Made by a program: the position numbers and the translations under genes. Shown piece after piece: positions 45,854 through 53,833 of a DNA stretch of 64,000 nucleotides (position 1 is the stretch's first letter; each line of letters begins with the position of its first letter). Location: NCBI GenBank assembly GCA_963730585.1, contig CAVSSL010000011.1, forward strand, positions 558,001-622,000, given 5' to 3'. The notes under the pieces were generated by a model, which was given only the letters and a program-made list of their open reading frames with translations, did not search any database and had not been told where the DNA came from. The DNA comes from Pedococcus_A sp963730585. Lineage in GTDB: Bacteria > Actinomycetota > Actinomycetes > Actinomycetales > Dermatophilaceae.

Positions 45854-46795
45854 TCAGATGATGTCGAGGGCCGTGAGAACGCGCTTGAACGAGTTGGTCA
45901 GCCCATAGTCCTCGGCGAGGCGGCCGAGCAGGTCGGGGTCGGCCACCTCAGTGGGCAGGGCGCCGTCGTGGTCGGGCACGGGGGCGTCGTGGGCGACGCG
46001 CACCACCGCCGGCGCAACCTCGAGGTAGGGGAGCCCGGCCTCGAGCCTGGCGCGCTGGGCGCCCTTGATGGCCGGGTCACCCTCCTCGATGGCGGTACGA
46101 AGGGCGACGAGGTCGCCGTAGCGCTCGATGAGCTGGGCGGCGGTTTTCTCGCCGATACCGGCAACGCCGGGCAGGCCGTCGCTGCTGTCCCCGCGGAGGG
46201 CGGCCATGTCGGCATACGCACTGCCGGTTGGGACGGCATACTTCGCGGCCAGGAAGGCCTGGTCGACGAGGTCGGGATCGCGCACCCCACCACGGGCGGT
46301 GTAGACGATGCGAATGCCGTGCTCGTCGTCGACGAGCTGGAAGAGGTCGCGGTCGCCGGTGATGACGTCGACCGGCATGCCCCCGCGGTGCTGGTGCACG
46401 AGGGTGCCGATGACGTCGTCGGCCTCGTACCCGTCGGCGCCCACGCGCGCGATGCCGACGGCGGCCAGGGCGTCGCGGATCACTGGCACCTGGGGGGACA
46501 GGTCCTCGGGAACCTGCTCCTCCTCGAGCGAGCCGTCAGCGAGGCGGTGGGTCTTGTAGGTCGGGATCGCGGCAACTCGGAAAGCTGGTCGCCAGTCGTT
46601 GTCCCAGCACGCCACGAGGTGGGTGGGCTCGTAGGTGGTGACGAGCGAGGCGATCATGTCCAGGAAGCCGCGCACCGCGTTGGTCGGCGGTTCGGCGGCC
46701 TTGTCCTTGCGCTGGTCCGGGACCCCGAAGAACGCCCGGAAGTACAGGCTGGCGGAGTCCAGCAGGAGGAGCTTCGGCGGCCGCTCTGGGTTCAT
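45854..46795 (-). CDS. 5'-3' exonuclease (PolA exonuclease domain family)
   Basis: A 313-residue FEN-type nuclease without a polymerase domain. DSASLYFRAFFG carries the first metal ligand, GADGYEADDVIGTL and ITGDRDLFQLVDD further acidic residues, and LRGDSSDGLPGVAGIGEKTAAQLI the helix-hairpin-helix. It is the size of stand-alone Rv2090-type exonucleases, whose mycobacterial gene is likewise near helY. It probably removes RNA primers or flaps. It has its own leaderless promoter. Reading frames upstream of 46795 are rejected as extensions. Confidence 0.9.
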   Translation of the reverse strand: MNPERPPKLLLLDSASLYFRAFFGVPDQRKDKAAEPPTNAVRGFLDMIASLVTTYEPTHLVACWDNDWRPAFRVAAIPTYKTHRLADGSLEEEQVPEDLSPQVPVIRDALAAVGIARVGADGYEADDVIGTLVHQHRGGMPVDVITGDRDLFQLVDDEHGIRIVYTARGGVRDPDLVDQAFLAAKYAVPTGSAYADMAALRGDSSDGLPGVAGIGEKTAAQLIERYGDLVALRTAIEEGDPAIKGAQRARLEAGLPYLEVAPAVVRVAHDAPVPDHDGALPTEVADPDLLGRLAEDYGLTNSFKRVLTALDII

Positions 46796-46801
46796 GGCGC
46801 C

Positions 46802-46807
46802 ACAGTA
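46802..46807 (-). promoter_or_regulatory. Leaderless -10 element of the 5'-3' exonuclease
   Basis: TACTGT on the minus strand, 6-base spacer to ATG 46795. Confidence 0.55.
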
Positions 46808-47185
46808 TCGACCGGTCAGGTGCGCTGATCGCCCGAGCCGACCCACTGCCGTGCCCGGCCGCAGGCGCAGGTCGGCAGAAAGGAGCACGCGGGCGACGTT
46901 CCCGCCGGGCGGCCGTGACACCCTCCGCCTGATGGATGAGGGACGCAGCAGGCCCGCCGTGCCGGTTGTGCGGGTGCGTCGTCCAGTGGGACATGCCGGG
47001 CTGGCGCACCAGACGTAGGTACCTGACTGGTGCCCACCGCACGTGCTCGCGTCAAGCGTGCTGGACACCCCGCCCGGACTTCGCCGACGACTAGGACTCA
47101 AGCCCGATCCCCGGCGTGCAGTCGTGCCCAAGTCTGTAGAGGTGCAGGGGTTTTAGACAGGACATGCAAGGAAGAGGGGCAACCC
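46808..47185. other. Intergenic stretch without a recognised gene
   Basis: About 380 bases between the exonuclease promoter and the His-rich protein gene. No convincing open frame, tRNA or repeat is seen. GTTTTAGACAGG around 47150 may contain the -10 of the downstream gene. Confidence 0.4.
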
Positions 47186-47734
47186 ATGAAACACGTGATG
47201 AGCAGGACGGTGTTGGTCGGGGCGAGCAGCGCGGGGCTCATCCTCGGTGGGGCGCTGTCAGCGGGGGCAAGTGAGAGGGACGGCAGTCACGGGCACCACG
47301 GGGACTGGGACAAGGGCTGGCTCACGGTCTGCCAGTACATCAAGGACGACTACCGCCATCACCACGGCTACAAGGACGGCCACAGGGACGACGGCAAGCA
47401 CAGCGGCTACGACGACTCGAAGAGCAAGATGGACAGCCGATACCGCTACGACAACGACAGGCACCACAACGACGACAAGGGCCTGTACCAAGTCGTCGAC
47501 AGGAGGGGCAAGGTCCAGTGGATCCGCCTCGACGGCAAGCGGGACTGCGCCACCGTGAAGGTGCACGAGGGCTGGGCCAAGGTCTCGGTCAGGAACACGC
47601 CCGACGACACCAAGCTGAAGAGCCACCGGAACCAGTGGGTCAAGATCAGTGACCACAAGCGCTCCTTCGTCCTGTTCAGCTACGAGAAGAAGCACGACCA
47701 CGACCACGACCACGACTACAGCCACCAGCGGTAG
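47186..47734 (+). CDS. Secreted His/Asp/Lys-rich protein of unknown function
   Basis: A 182-residue protein with a signal peptide (MKHVMSRTVLVGASSAGLILGGALSAGASE). The mature part begins with a His/Asp-rich segment (about 32-95, many H, D, K, Y). A folded-looking core follows (YQVVDRRGKVQWIRLDGKRDCATVKVHEGWAKVSVRN). The C-terminus repeats His-Asp (KKHDHDHDHDY). Two cysteines are present. It could bind Zn, Ni or Cu outside the cell, which is inference from composition. GAAGAGGGG precedes ATG 47186. Codon and residue use differ from its neighbours (Lys-rich, Ala-poor), hinting at transfer. A hairpin terminator follows. Confidence 0.7.
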   Translation: MKHVMSRTVLVGASSAGLILGGALSAGASERDGSHGHHGDWDKGWLTVCQYIKDDYRHHHGYKDGHRDDGKHSGYDDSKSKMDSRYRYDNDRHHNDDKGLYQVVDRRGKVQWIRLDGKRDCATVKVHEGWAKVSVRNTPDDTKLKSHRNQWVKISDHKRSFVLFSYEKKHDHDHDHDYSHQR

Positions 47735-47749
47735 CCCGCGGGAGGCGGC

Positions 47750-47786
47750 ACGGCGGGCCCACCTCAGACCGGGGCGGGCCCGCCGT
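47750..47786. terminator. Hairpin terminator after the His-rich protein gene
   Basis: ACGGCGGGCCC and GGGCCCGCCGT form a perfect 11-bp stem with a 15-base loop, 16 bases after the stop codon. Confidence 0.65.
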
Positions 47787-47816
47787 CACGTCCCACAGGC
47801 GAACGCCGCGGCTCAG

Positions 47817-47822
47817 TAGGGT
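47817..47822 (+). promoter_or_regulatory. Leaderless -10 element of the AsnC-family regulator
   Basis: TAGGGT, 6-base spacer, GTG 47829. This favours GTG 47829 over GTG 47823, which lies inside the expected promoter region. Confidence 0.5.
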
Positions 47823-47828
47823 GTGAGC

Positions 47829-48251
47829 GTGGAAGACCAGGACCGCCGCATCGTCGAGCTTCTCCGCCACGACGGGCGGATGAGCTACACCGACCTCGGC
47901 AAGGCCATGGGCATGTCGACCTCCGCCGTGCATCAGCGGGTCCGGCGCCTCGAGGAGCGCGGTGTGATCAAGGGCTACGCCGCCGTCGTCGACCACACCG
48001 CCCTCGACATCCCCCTGACCGCTTTCATCTCGATCACGCCCCTGGACCCGGCCGCGCCCGACGACATCCCGGAGCGGTTGCGCGACCTGCCGGAGATCGA
48101 GGCGTGCCACTCCGTGGCGGGCGACGAGAACTACATCCTCAAGGCACGTGTCCGGGCCCCGCACGACCTCGAGGACCTGCTCGGCCGCGTGCGCGCCACC
48201 GCCAACGTAGCCACCCGCACCACCGTGGTGCTCTCGACCCCCTGGGAGTAG
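47829..48251 (+). CDS. Lrp/AsnC family transcription regulator
   Basis: A 140-residue regulator. The winged helix-turn-helix is at residues 1-55 (DQDRRIVELLRHDGRMSYTDLGKAMGMSTSAVHQRVRRLEERGVI). The RAM ligand-binding domain is about 65-135 (ACHSVAGDENYILKARVRAPHDLEDLL), whose GDENYIL matches the amino-acid effector site. Such proteins sense amino acids. Lysine catabolic genes start 1.2 kb downstream, so lysine or beta-lysine is a guess for its ligand, not supported by an operator here. Confidence 0.9.
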   Translation: MEDQDRRIVELLRHDGRMSYTDLGKAMGMSTSAVHQRVRRLEERGVIKGYAAVVDHTALDIPLTAFISITPLDPAAPDDIPERLRDLPEIEACHSVAGDENYILKARVRAPHDLEDLLGRVRATANVATRTTVVLSTPWE

Positions 48252-48268
48252 GGCTGCACGAGTAGGTG

Positions 48269-48760
48269 TCAGCGCGCGATGGGCGCGCACGTCGCCCCCG
48301 TCACCCGCACCAGGTCGGCGGGGGAGAGGGACAGGTCGAGCCCGCGCCGCCCCCCGCTGACGTACACCCGCTCGAAGGCGAGGGCCGACTCGTCCACGAC
48401 CGTTGGCAGCGCCCGCTTCTGGCCCACCGGCGAAATGCCGCCCACGACGTAGCCGGTGGTGCGTTCGGCGTCCTCGGGCCGGGCCATCGCCACCTTCTTC
48501 ACGCCCAGCGCGGCGGCGACCGCCTTCAGGTCGAGCGAGGAGCTGACCGGCACGACCCCGACGGCAAGACCCCGCTCACCCGCGACGAGCAGCGTCTTGA
48601 GGACCTGCTCGGCCGGGACGCCGAGAGCCGTGGCGGCCTCGAGCCCGTAGGAGGGTGCAGCGGGGTCGTGCTCGTAGGGGTGGACGCCGAAGTCGACGCC
48701 CGCGCGGGTCAGTGCGGTGGTGGCCGGCGTCCCGGCGGACGCCTCCTTGCGACGGGCCAT
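48269..48760 (-). CDS. ybaK: Cys-tRNA(Pro)/Cys-tRNA(Cys) deacylase YbaK
   Basis: A 163-residue trans-editing enzyme that hydrolyses mischarged Cys-tRNA(Pro). TPATTALTRAGVDFGVHPYEHDP opens the fold. LVAGERGLAVGVVPVSSSLDLKAVAAALG holds the conserved Lys region. YVVGGISPVGQKRALPTVVDE is the hallmark substrate-site segment. It is separated from bioY by about 57 bases, both transcribed leftward. The ATG at 48760 gives the usual family length. Confidence 0.9.
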   Translation of the reverse strand: MARRKEASAGTPATTALTRAGVDFGVHPYEHDPAAPSYGLEAATALGVPAEQVLKTLLVAGERGLAVGVVPVSSSLDLKAVAAALGVKKVAMARPEDAERTTGYVVGGISPVGQKRALPTVVDESALAFERVYVSGGRRGLDLSLSPADLVRVTGATCAPIAR

Positions 48761-48817
48761 GGGCTGGTATGCCGTCGGGTCAGGCGGGGGCGCCGGTCAC
48801 CGTGCCGTGGTCCCGCG

Positions 48818-49402
48818 TCAGCGGGACTCGACGTGCTGGACGACCTTCCACGCGCCAGGCAGCAGGCCGGCGGCGAGGAGGATCTTGATGCCGTCGCCGA
48901 TGAGGAACGGCGTCACACCTGCCGCGAGGCCGGCGGGCAGGTCCATGCCGGTGGCCGCCATGAGGTAGGGCAGGCCGAACGCGTAGATGACCACGTTGCC
49001 CAGCACCATGGTGCCCGCCGTCCGCACCGGCGTGCGGTCGCCACCACGGGAGGCGAGCCACCCGACGAGGGCGCCGGCGACCACGAAGCCGACGATGTAG
49101 CCGAACGACGGGAAGCCCCAGCCGCTGGTCTGGCCGGCGAACCACGGCACTCCTGCCATGCCTGCAGCCATGTAGATGCCGATGCTGAGCAGTCCTCGCA
49201 CGGGGCCGAGCGCGGCTCCGGTAAGGAGGACGGCGAAGGTCCCGAGGGTCAGGGGGACCGGCGTGCCGGGCAGCGGGATGCTGAACTGCGCCAGCAGGCC
49301 GACGAAGGCGGCGCCGCTGGCGACGAGGAGGGCGTCACGGGCGAGCCCGCCGGGAATGACGTCGGCGAGAACGCGCTTGCGGGGGAGGGCGATGACAGTC
49401 AC
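48818..49402 (-). CDS. bioY: Biotin transporter BioY
   Basis: A 194-residue membrane S-component of an energy-coupling-factor biotin importer. About six hydrophobic helices; the family segments are FSIPLPGTPVPLTLGTFAVLLTGAALGP, GMAGVPWFAGQTSGWGFPSFGYIVGF and GVTPFLIGDGIKILLAA. No EcfA or EcfT genes are adjacent, so it either borrows a shared ECF module or acts alone, as some BioY proteins do. The start is GTG 49402, six bases after TAGGTT. An octamer CGGCATAC lies just upstream of the promoter. Confidence 0.9.
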   Translation of the reverse strand: MTVIALPRKRVLADVIPGGLARDALLVASGAAFVGLLAQFSIPLPGTPVPLTLGTFAVLLTGAALGPVRGLLSIGIYMAAGMAGVPWFAGQTSGWGFPSFGYIVGFVVAGALVGWLASRGGDRTPVRTAGTMVLGNVVIYAFGLPYLMAATGMDLPAGLAAGVTPFLIGDGIKILLAAGLLPGAWKVVQHVESR

Positions 49403-49408
49403 GGGAGC

Positions 49409-49414
49409 AACCTA
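49409..49414 (-). promoter_or_regulatory. Leaderless -10 element of bioY
   Basis: TAGGTT on the minus strand, 6-base spacer to GTG 49402. Confidence 0.5.
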
Positions 49415-49450
49415 GCGAACCCGGCGCACGCGGCATACCGCCATCTCATG

Positions 49451-49488
49451 ACGAACGCGCCACATCTTCGAGGATGTGGCGCGTTCGT
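49451..49488. terminator. 16-bp perfect hairpin after kamA
   Basis: ACGAACGCGCCACATC, loop TTCGAG, GATGTGGCGCGTTCGT: a perfect 16-bp stem extendable by one or two pairs, 14 bases past the kamA stop. No T-run. It is the strongest simple hairpin noticed in the window. Confidence 0.75.
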
Positions 49489-49502
49489 CGTCAGGACGAG
49501 GC

Positions 49503-50963
49503 TCAGACCAGCGCGGCGTCCCGCTCTGCGGCCGCCCGGCTCGCCTTGGCCTGCACGACGGCCAGCTCGTGCGCGGCGGCGTGGTCGCCCTGCTCGCGCC
49601 ACCACTGCTGGCCCGACTCGGGCAGCGTGTAGATCGGGTCGTAGTAGACGTAGTCGCGCGAAAGAGCGTCGGTGTCGGCACCCTCGATCGAGGTGCGGTA
49701 GTTCTTACGCCAGTAGGACATCCCACGCTCGGTGTCGTAGGACTCGACCTGGTGGACCCAGCGCTTGCCCACGAAGGGCACGTCACAGACGATGCGCGGC
49801 GTGGCGAAGCCGGGCAGGTAGCCCATCATCGCGTGCTGCAGGTGCTGCGCCTCCGCGAGCGAGAGCCGCCAGTGCTCGCTGAACGGGATCATGTCGCACA
49901 TGTAGAAGTAGTACGGCGTGACCATGGCCTCGTCCTGGAGGGCGAAGCAGAGGTCGAGGAGCTGCTCGGTGCTGTCGTTGACGCCGCGCATGAGCACACC
50001 CTGGTTGCGCACGTCGCGCACGCCGGCATCCAGCATCGCCTTCGCGGCCTGGGCGACCGCCGGAGTGACCGACTGGGCCGCGTTGACGTGGGTGTGGATC
50101 GCGAGGGAGACCCCCCGCTCGCGGGCCTTGCGGGCCACCCGGCCGACGCCCTCGACGACGTCGTCCTGCGTCCAGTGCTGCGGCAGGCCCATCAGCGCCT
50201 TGGTGGCGAGCCGGATGTCGCGGATGTTGTCGATCTCGAGCAGCCGGTCGAGGAAGGCCTCGAGGTTCTTCCACGGCATGTTCGCCACGTCACCCCCGGA
50301 GACCACCACGTCGCGCACCGAGGGGGTGGTCGACAGGTAGGCGAGCATCGCGGCATACCGGTCGACCGGCTTGCCGGCGAGCTTGAGCTTGGCGATCTGC
50401 GGGGTGGAGTTGCCGACGAGGTCCATGCGCGTGCAGTGGCCGCAGTACTGCGGGCAGGTCGGCAGCATCTCCGCCAATACCTTGGTGGGGTAGCGGTGGG
50501 TCAGGCCCTCGGCGACCCACATGTCGTGCTCGTGCAGGCTGTCACGGGCGGCGTAGGGGTGCGACGGCCAGTCGGTCCGGCGGTCGGAGAAGACGGGCAG
50601 CATGTAGCGGCGCACGGCGTCGGCGTAGAAGGCCCGGGTGAACTCGGTGCCGGCGGCGGGCATCCGACCGTCGCCCCAGGTCACCTCGCTGACCATGGTG
50701 TTCATCATCTGCGGCGGCACCAGCATCGACATCGTCGCCCGCTCGGCCTGGTCGCGCTCGAGGTCGGCGTAGAACGACTCGGTAAGCAGGTCGCCCATGA
50801 GCTCGCGGAGCTGCTTGACGTTCTTGATGCAGTGGGCCCGCTGCCACTGCGCGTTCGCCCAGTCCTGTGCCGTGACGTCGCTCCAGCCGGGAAAGCGGGT
50901 CCAGTCCGGCTCCACCAGCTCGTGGCGGCGGTAGACGTAGGGCTGCTCGATCTGCGTGCTCAT
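49503..50963 (-). CDS. kamA: Lysine 2,3-aminomutase family radical SAM enzyme
   Basis: A 486-residue radical-SAM, PLP-dependent aminomutase, expected to convert L-lysine to L-beta-lysine. The iron-sulphur cysteines are Cys170, Cys174 and Cys177 in TCPQYCGHCTR. VVSGGDVANMPWK and IRLATKALMGLPQHW form the SAM site, and TPYYFYMCDMIPFSEHWR the PLP/zinc region. It is longer than typical clostridial enzymes at the N-terminus. The start is ATG 50963, seven bases after TATCCT. It is divergent from kdd with an 85-base gap, so the two are probably coregulated. A different amino acid substrate cannot be excluded. Confidence 0.88.
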   Translation of the reverse strand: MSTQIEQPYVYRRHELVEPDWTRFPGWSDVTAQDWANAQWQRAHCIKNVKQLRELMGDLLTESFYADLERDQAERATMSMLVPPQMMNTMVSEVTWGDGRMPAAGTEFTRAFYADAVRRYMLPVFSDRRTDWPSHPYAARDSLHEHDMWVAEGLTHRYPTKVLAEMLPTCPQYCGHCTRMDLVGNSTPQIAKLKLAGKPVDRYAAMLAYLSTTPSVRDVVVSGGDVANMPWKNLEAFLDRLLEIDNIRDIRLATKALMGLPQHWTQDDVVEGVGRVARKARERGVSLAIHTHVNAAQSVTPAVAQAAKAMLDAGVRDVRNQGVLMRGVNDSTEQLLDLCFALQDEAMVTPYYFYMCDMIPFSEHWRLSLAEAQHLQHAMMGYLPGFATPRIVCDVPFVGKRWVHQVESYDTERGMSYWRKNYRTSIEGADTDALSRDYVYYDPIYTLPESGQQWWREQGDHAAAHELAVVQAKASRAAAERDAALV

Positions 50964-50970
50964 AGGTGGC

Positions 50971-50976
50971 AGGATA
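50971..50976 (-). promoter_or_regulatory. Leaderless -10 element of kamA
   Basis: TATCCT on the minus strand, 7-base spacer to ATG 50963. Confidence 0.5.
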
Positions 50977-51048
50977 CGCAATGCATCCGTCGTTTGCTGC
51001 ATCGTGCCGGAGGATTTCCGGCGCGTGTCGCTCAATAAGGGAGATCCT

Positions 51049-52125
51049 GTGCCCAGCGCCCCGTCCTCACCCGTCGGTCTCCATCGCGTCCTCGACCCCG
51101 CCGGCGCCTCGCTGCCGCAGGCGGCACGCCGCCTCGACGCCCGGCCGGAGATCTGGGCCGACGAGGTGCGGGTGCGGGTCGAGACCCTCAACCTCGACGC
51201 CGCCTCCTACCGCCAGCTGGCCGAGAAGCACACGGGCGAAGGCGGCAGCCTCGACGGCGACGCACTGCGCCAGGAGGTGCTCGAGATCGTCGCCGAGCGC
51301 GGCAAGATGCAGAACCCCGTGACCGGCTCCGGCGGCATGCTCATCGGCACCGTGGAGGAGGTCGGCCCCGAGAGCACCTTGGGCCTCGAACCCGGCGACC
51401 ACGTGGCGACGCTGGTGTCGCTGTCGCTGACCCCGCTCGTCATCACCGACGGCTTGGCGAGGTGGGACGGCCGCTCCGAACGGGTGCCGGCGCAGGGCCA
51501 CGCCATCCTCTTCGGCCGCTCGATCGCCGCAGTCCTGCCGGACGACCTCTCGCCCGAGCTGGCGCTGATGGTGATGGACGTGTGCGGCGCGCCTGCCCTC
51601 GTGGCCAGGGTGGTGGGGGAGTATGCCGCCCGCTCCGGCGCGAAGGCGCCGTCGGTGTGCGTGCTGGGTGGCGCCGGGAAGTCCGGCTCGCTGTCACTCG
51701 CGGCAGCCGCCGGCGCCGGCCGCCGGATCGCGGTGGTGCCGAACGAGCGCGAGGCGGCCCTGCTCGACGGCACCGGCCTCGCCGACGCCGTGGTCGTGGC
51801 CGACGCCAGGAGCCCGCTCGGCCTCTCGGAGGCCGTCGCGGCGGCCGGCGGTCCCGCCGACATCACCGTGGTGTGTGTCGACGTGCCCGGCTGCGAGCAG
51901 CCGGCCATCCTCTCGACCGCCCAGGGCGGCACGATCATCTTCTTCTCCATGGCCACCAACTTCGCCGCGGCGGCCCTGGGCGCCGAGGGGGTCGCCGCCG
52001 ACGTGCGCATGCTGGTGGGCAACGGCTACGTCCCGGGCCACGCGGCCTACGCGCTCGACCTGGTGCGCGGCAACAAGGCCGTGCGCGCTCTGTTCGAGGG
52101 GCGCCTCGAGGAGCACGCGCACTAG
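51049..52125 (+). CDS. kdd: L-erythro-3,5-diaminohexanoate dehydrogenase
   Basis: A 358-residue NAD(P)-dependent enzyme oxidising 3,5-diaminohexanoate to 5-amino-3-ketohexanoate, the step after lysine 5,6-aminomutase. PQAARRLDARPEIWADEVRVRVETLNLDAASY at the N-terminus is characteristic. A medium-chain-dehydrogenase-like Rossmann motif GGAGKSGSLSL lies near residue 205. ITDGLARWDGRSERVPAQGHAILFGRS lines the substrate region. GTG 51049 has AGGGAG upstream, so this gene has a leader, unlike its divergent neighbour kamA. The identification rests on family resemblance plus the surrounding kam genes. Confidence 0.87.
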   Translation: MPSAPSSPVGLHRVLDPAGASLPQAARRLDARPEIWADEVRVRVETLNLDAASYRQLAEKHTGEGGSLDGDALRQEVLEIVAERGKMQNPVTGSGGMLIGTVEEVGPESTLGLEPGDHVATLVSLSLTPLVITDGLARWDGRSERVPAQGHAILFGRSIAAVLPDDLSPELALMVMDVCGAPALVARVVGEYAARSGAKAPSVCVLGGAGKSGSLSLAAAAGAGRRIAVVPNEREAALLDGTGLADAVVVADARSPLGLSEAVAAAGGPADITVVCVDVPGCEQPAILSTAQGGTIIFFSMATNFAAAALGAEGVAADVRMLVGNGYVPGHAAYALDLVRGNKAVRALFEGRLEEHAH

Positions 52126-52158
52126 CGCCTGCAAGTACCGGGGGAGCGGGGACTCCTC

Positions 52159-52194
52159 GTCAGCCCAGCCGGTCAGCCCAGCCGGTCAGCCCTG
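52159..52194. repeat. 13-base triplicated stop-region repeat of the sigma factor gene
   Basis: GTCAGCCCAGCCG twice in tandem, then GTCAGCCC. The third copy (52185 onward) holds the sigma gene stop on the minus strand. Because the period is 13, the three TGA copies fall in all three frames. Confidence 0.65.
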
Positions 52195-53742
52195 TCCGCG
52201 GGCCTTGCCGTTGCCGGCGGCCGGGGTGTCGGTCGACTTGTTGGCCGCGCCCTGCGACCCGGCCCCGCCGGAGCCCGCGCCGGTCCCGCTCCCGGCGGTG
52301 GTCGTCGTCGGGGGGTTGGGCGTCACGGTAGTCGTGGTGGGCGGTGGCGTCGCAGTGGTCGGCCCGCCCGTGGGCTTGGTCGTCGGGACCTGCGTCGGCT
52401 TCGGCGGGGTGACCTTGGTCGTGGGCTTCGGGGGCGGCGTGCTCTTGACGACCGGCGGGGTGGCCATCACCGGCGGCTTGTTGGTCGTGGCCTTCGGCTC
52501 CGGGGTCGTGACCGCTTTCAGTGACACCCCCTGCGTCCGGCAGTACGCCTCGACCCCGCCCCCGCCTGCGGCCTGCGCCAGGCTGATGAAGGCGTTCGAC
52601 GTGTGCTCCGCGACGCCGTCCGAGCGCTCCTTCGACCAGGCGCGACACAGCCCCTGAGCCATCGCACGCGGCATCTGCACCTGGTGGGTGGGCGTGACCC
52701 GCACGGGCGCTTCCGTCGTCGCACGGGGCCTGGTCGCCGCCGCGCTCGACTTCGCCTTGTGCGGCTTGGCCGCAGCGCTGCTCGTGCTGGCCTCCGGCGT
52801 GGGCTCCGGTGCGCCGATGACGACGTGCATGACGTTCTGCACGGGGTCGGGCAGCGCCCCCTGGTAGGCCGCTGCGCTGATGGCACCCATGCCGAGCACC
52901 GCTGCGGAGGCTGCTGCGACGGCCCCGGCGCGGGCACGCCAGGTCGGCGGCGGGAGCGCGATCACCCTGGCCCCACCGACGGCGGTGGCAGCGCCGCGCG
53001 TCCCCGTCGAAGGCGATACCCGCTCCGGCACCGCGGCGCGGAAGACCCCCACGACGGTGCCCTGGTCGGCCAGCTCCACGGGTCGCGGCTCCGCTCCCAC
53101 GGCCCAGGCCAGCAGCTCCGCGTCCAGGCCGAGCTGGTCGAGGGCCTGCTGCTCCAGCGCGTGCACGGAGGCGGTGTCGGTGCCCAACAGGTCCGCGACG
53201 ACCTCCTCGGGCAGCAGCGCCACCCGGCGCAGCATGAGCACCTCGCCCTGCTCGGGCGGGAGGTCCCTGACTGCCTCGAGGGCCATGCGCAGGCCGTGCG
53301 CCTGCCCGCCCTCGAGCTCGTCCTCCTCGAAGGGCTCCTCGCCCGGCGGGAGCGGCTCGGTGACGACAGCCGTGACCTCGTCGTCCTCGACCATCGCGTC
53401 CCAGACGCGGCGCTGGTTCTCGTCCTCGGCGTGCATGCGGGCGGCGGAGAACACCAGCGCCCGCCACGCGGTCTCGTCCCCCTCGAACGAGCGCAGCCGG
53501 CGCACCACGGCGACCCAGCTCTCGCAGGCGATGTCGTCGGCGTCCGCGACGGCCACGACGCGCAGGTAGCGGATCAGCGCCGGGTGGAGGTCGCCCCACA
53601 GGCGTTCGAAGGCGCCCACCCTGCCCTGCTGGGCAGCGTGGAGAACCCCCGTGAACTCCGCGCCGATCACCTCGCCAGTATCACCCGGGGCGCGTTCCCG
53701 GGGATTCGTCTTTTCGGACACGTCTGCGAGCGCACGCCTCAT
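52186..53742 (-). CDS. ECF-type sigma factor fused to a membrane anchor and Thr/Pro-rich extracytoplasmic tail
   Basis: A 518-residue protein. Residues 42-110 resemble sigma region 2 (FERLWGDLHPALIRYLRVVAVADADDIACESWVAVVRRL). Residues 155-205 resemble region 4 (DLPPEQGEVLMLRRVALLPEEVVADLLGTDTASVHALEQQAL). A membrane helix lies at about 273-293. Beyond it is a small domain with two cysteines (GLCRAWSKERSDGVAEHTSNAFISLAQAAGGGGVEAYCRTQG) and a long Thr/Pro/Lys tail. This resembles ECF groups whose C-terminal extension replaces an anti-sigma factor. No separate anti-sigma gene is adjacent. Promoter targets are unknown. Confidence 0.75.
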   Translation of the reverse strand: MRRALADVSEKTNPRERAPGDTGEVIGAEFTGVLHAAQQGRVGAFERLWGDLHPALIRYLRVVAVADADDIACESWVAVVRRLRSFEGDETAWRALVFSAARMHAEDENQRRVWDAMVEDDEVTAVVTEPLPPGEEPFEEDELEGGQAHGLRMALEAVRDLPPEQGEVLMLRRVALLPEEVVADLLGTDTASVHALEQQALDQLGLDAELLAWAVGAEPRPVELADQGTVVGVFRAAVPERVSPSTGTRGAATAVGGARVIALPPPTWRARAGAVAAASAAVLGMGAISAAAYQGALPDPVQNVMHVVIGAPEPTPEASTSSAAAKPHKAKSSAAATRPRATTEAPVRVTPTHQVQMPRAMAQGLCRAWSKERSDGVAEHTSNAFISLAQAAGGGGVEAYCRTQGVSLKAVTTPEPKATTNKPPVMATPPVVKSTPPPKPTTKVTPPKPTQVPTTKPTGGPTTATPPPTTTTVTPNPPTTTTAGSGTGAGSGGAGSQGAANKSTDTPAAGNGKARGQG

Positions 53743-53821
53743 CCGCGGTGCGTAGCCTGCTGTAGAAGTGTCCAGTCATTGCCGTAGACGTGGGTGACGC
53801 GGCTGCGCCGAGAGCACCGTC

Positions 53822-53827
53822 TAGGGT
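53822..53827 (+). promoter_or_regulatory. Leaderless -10 element of the amidohydrolase
   Basis: TAGGGT, 6-base spacer, GTG 53834. Confidence 0.5.
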
Positions 53828-53833
53828 GCACCG

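Noticed and set aside
45361..45861. 166-residue open frame after the HNH gene
   Set aside because: Its first part is the shifted C-terminus of the HNH gene. The rest looks non-coding.
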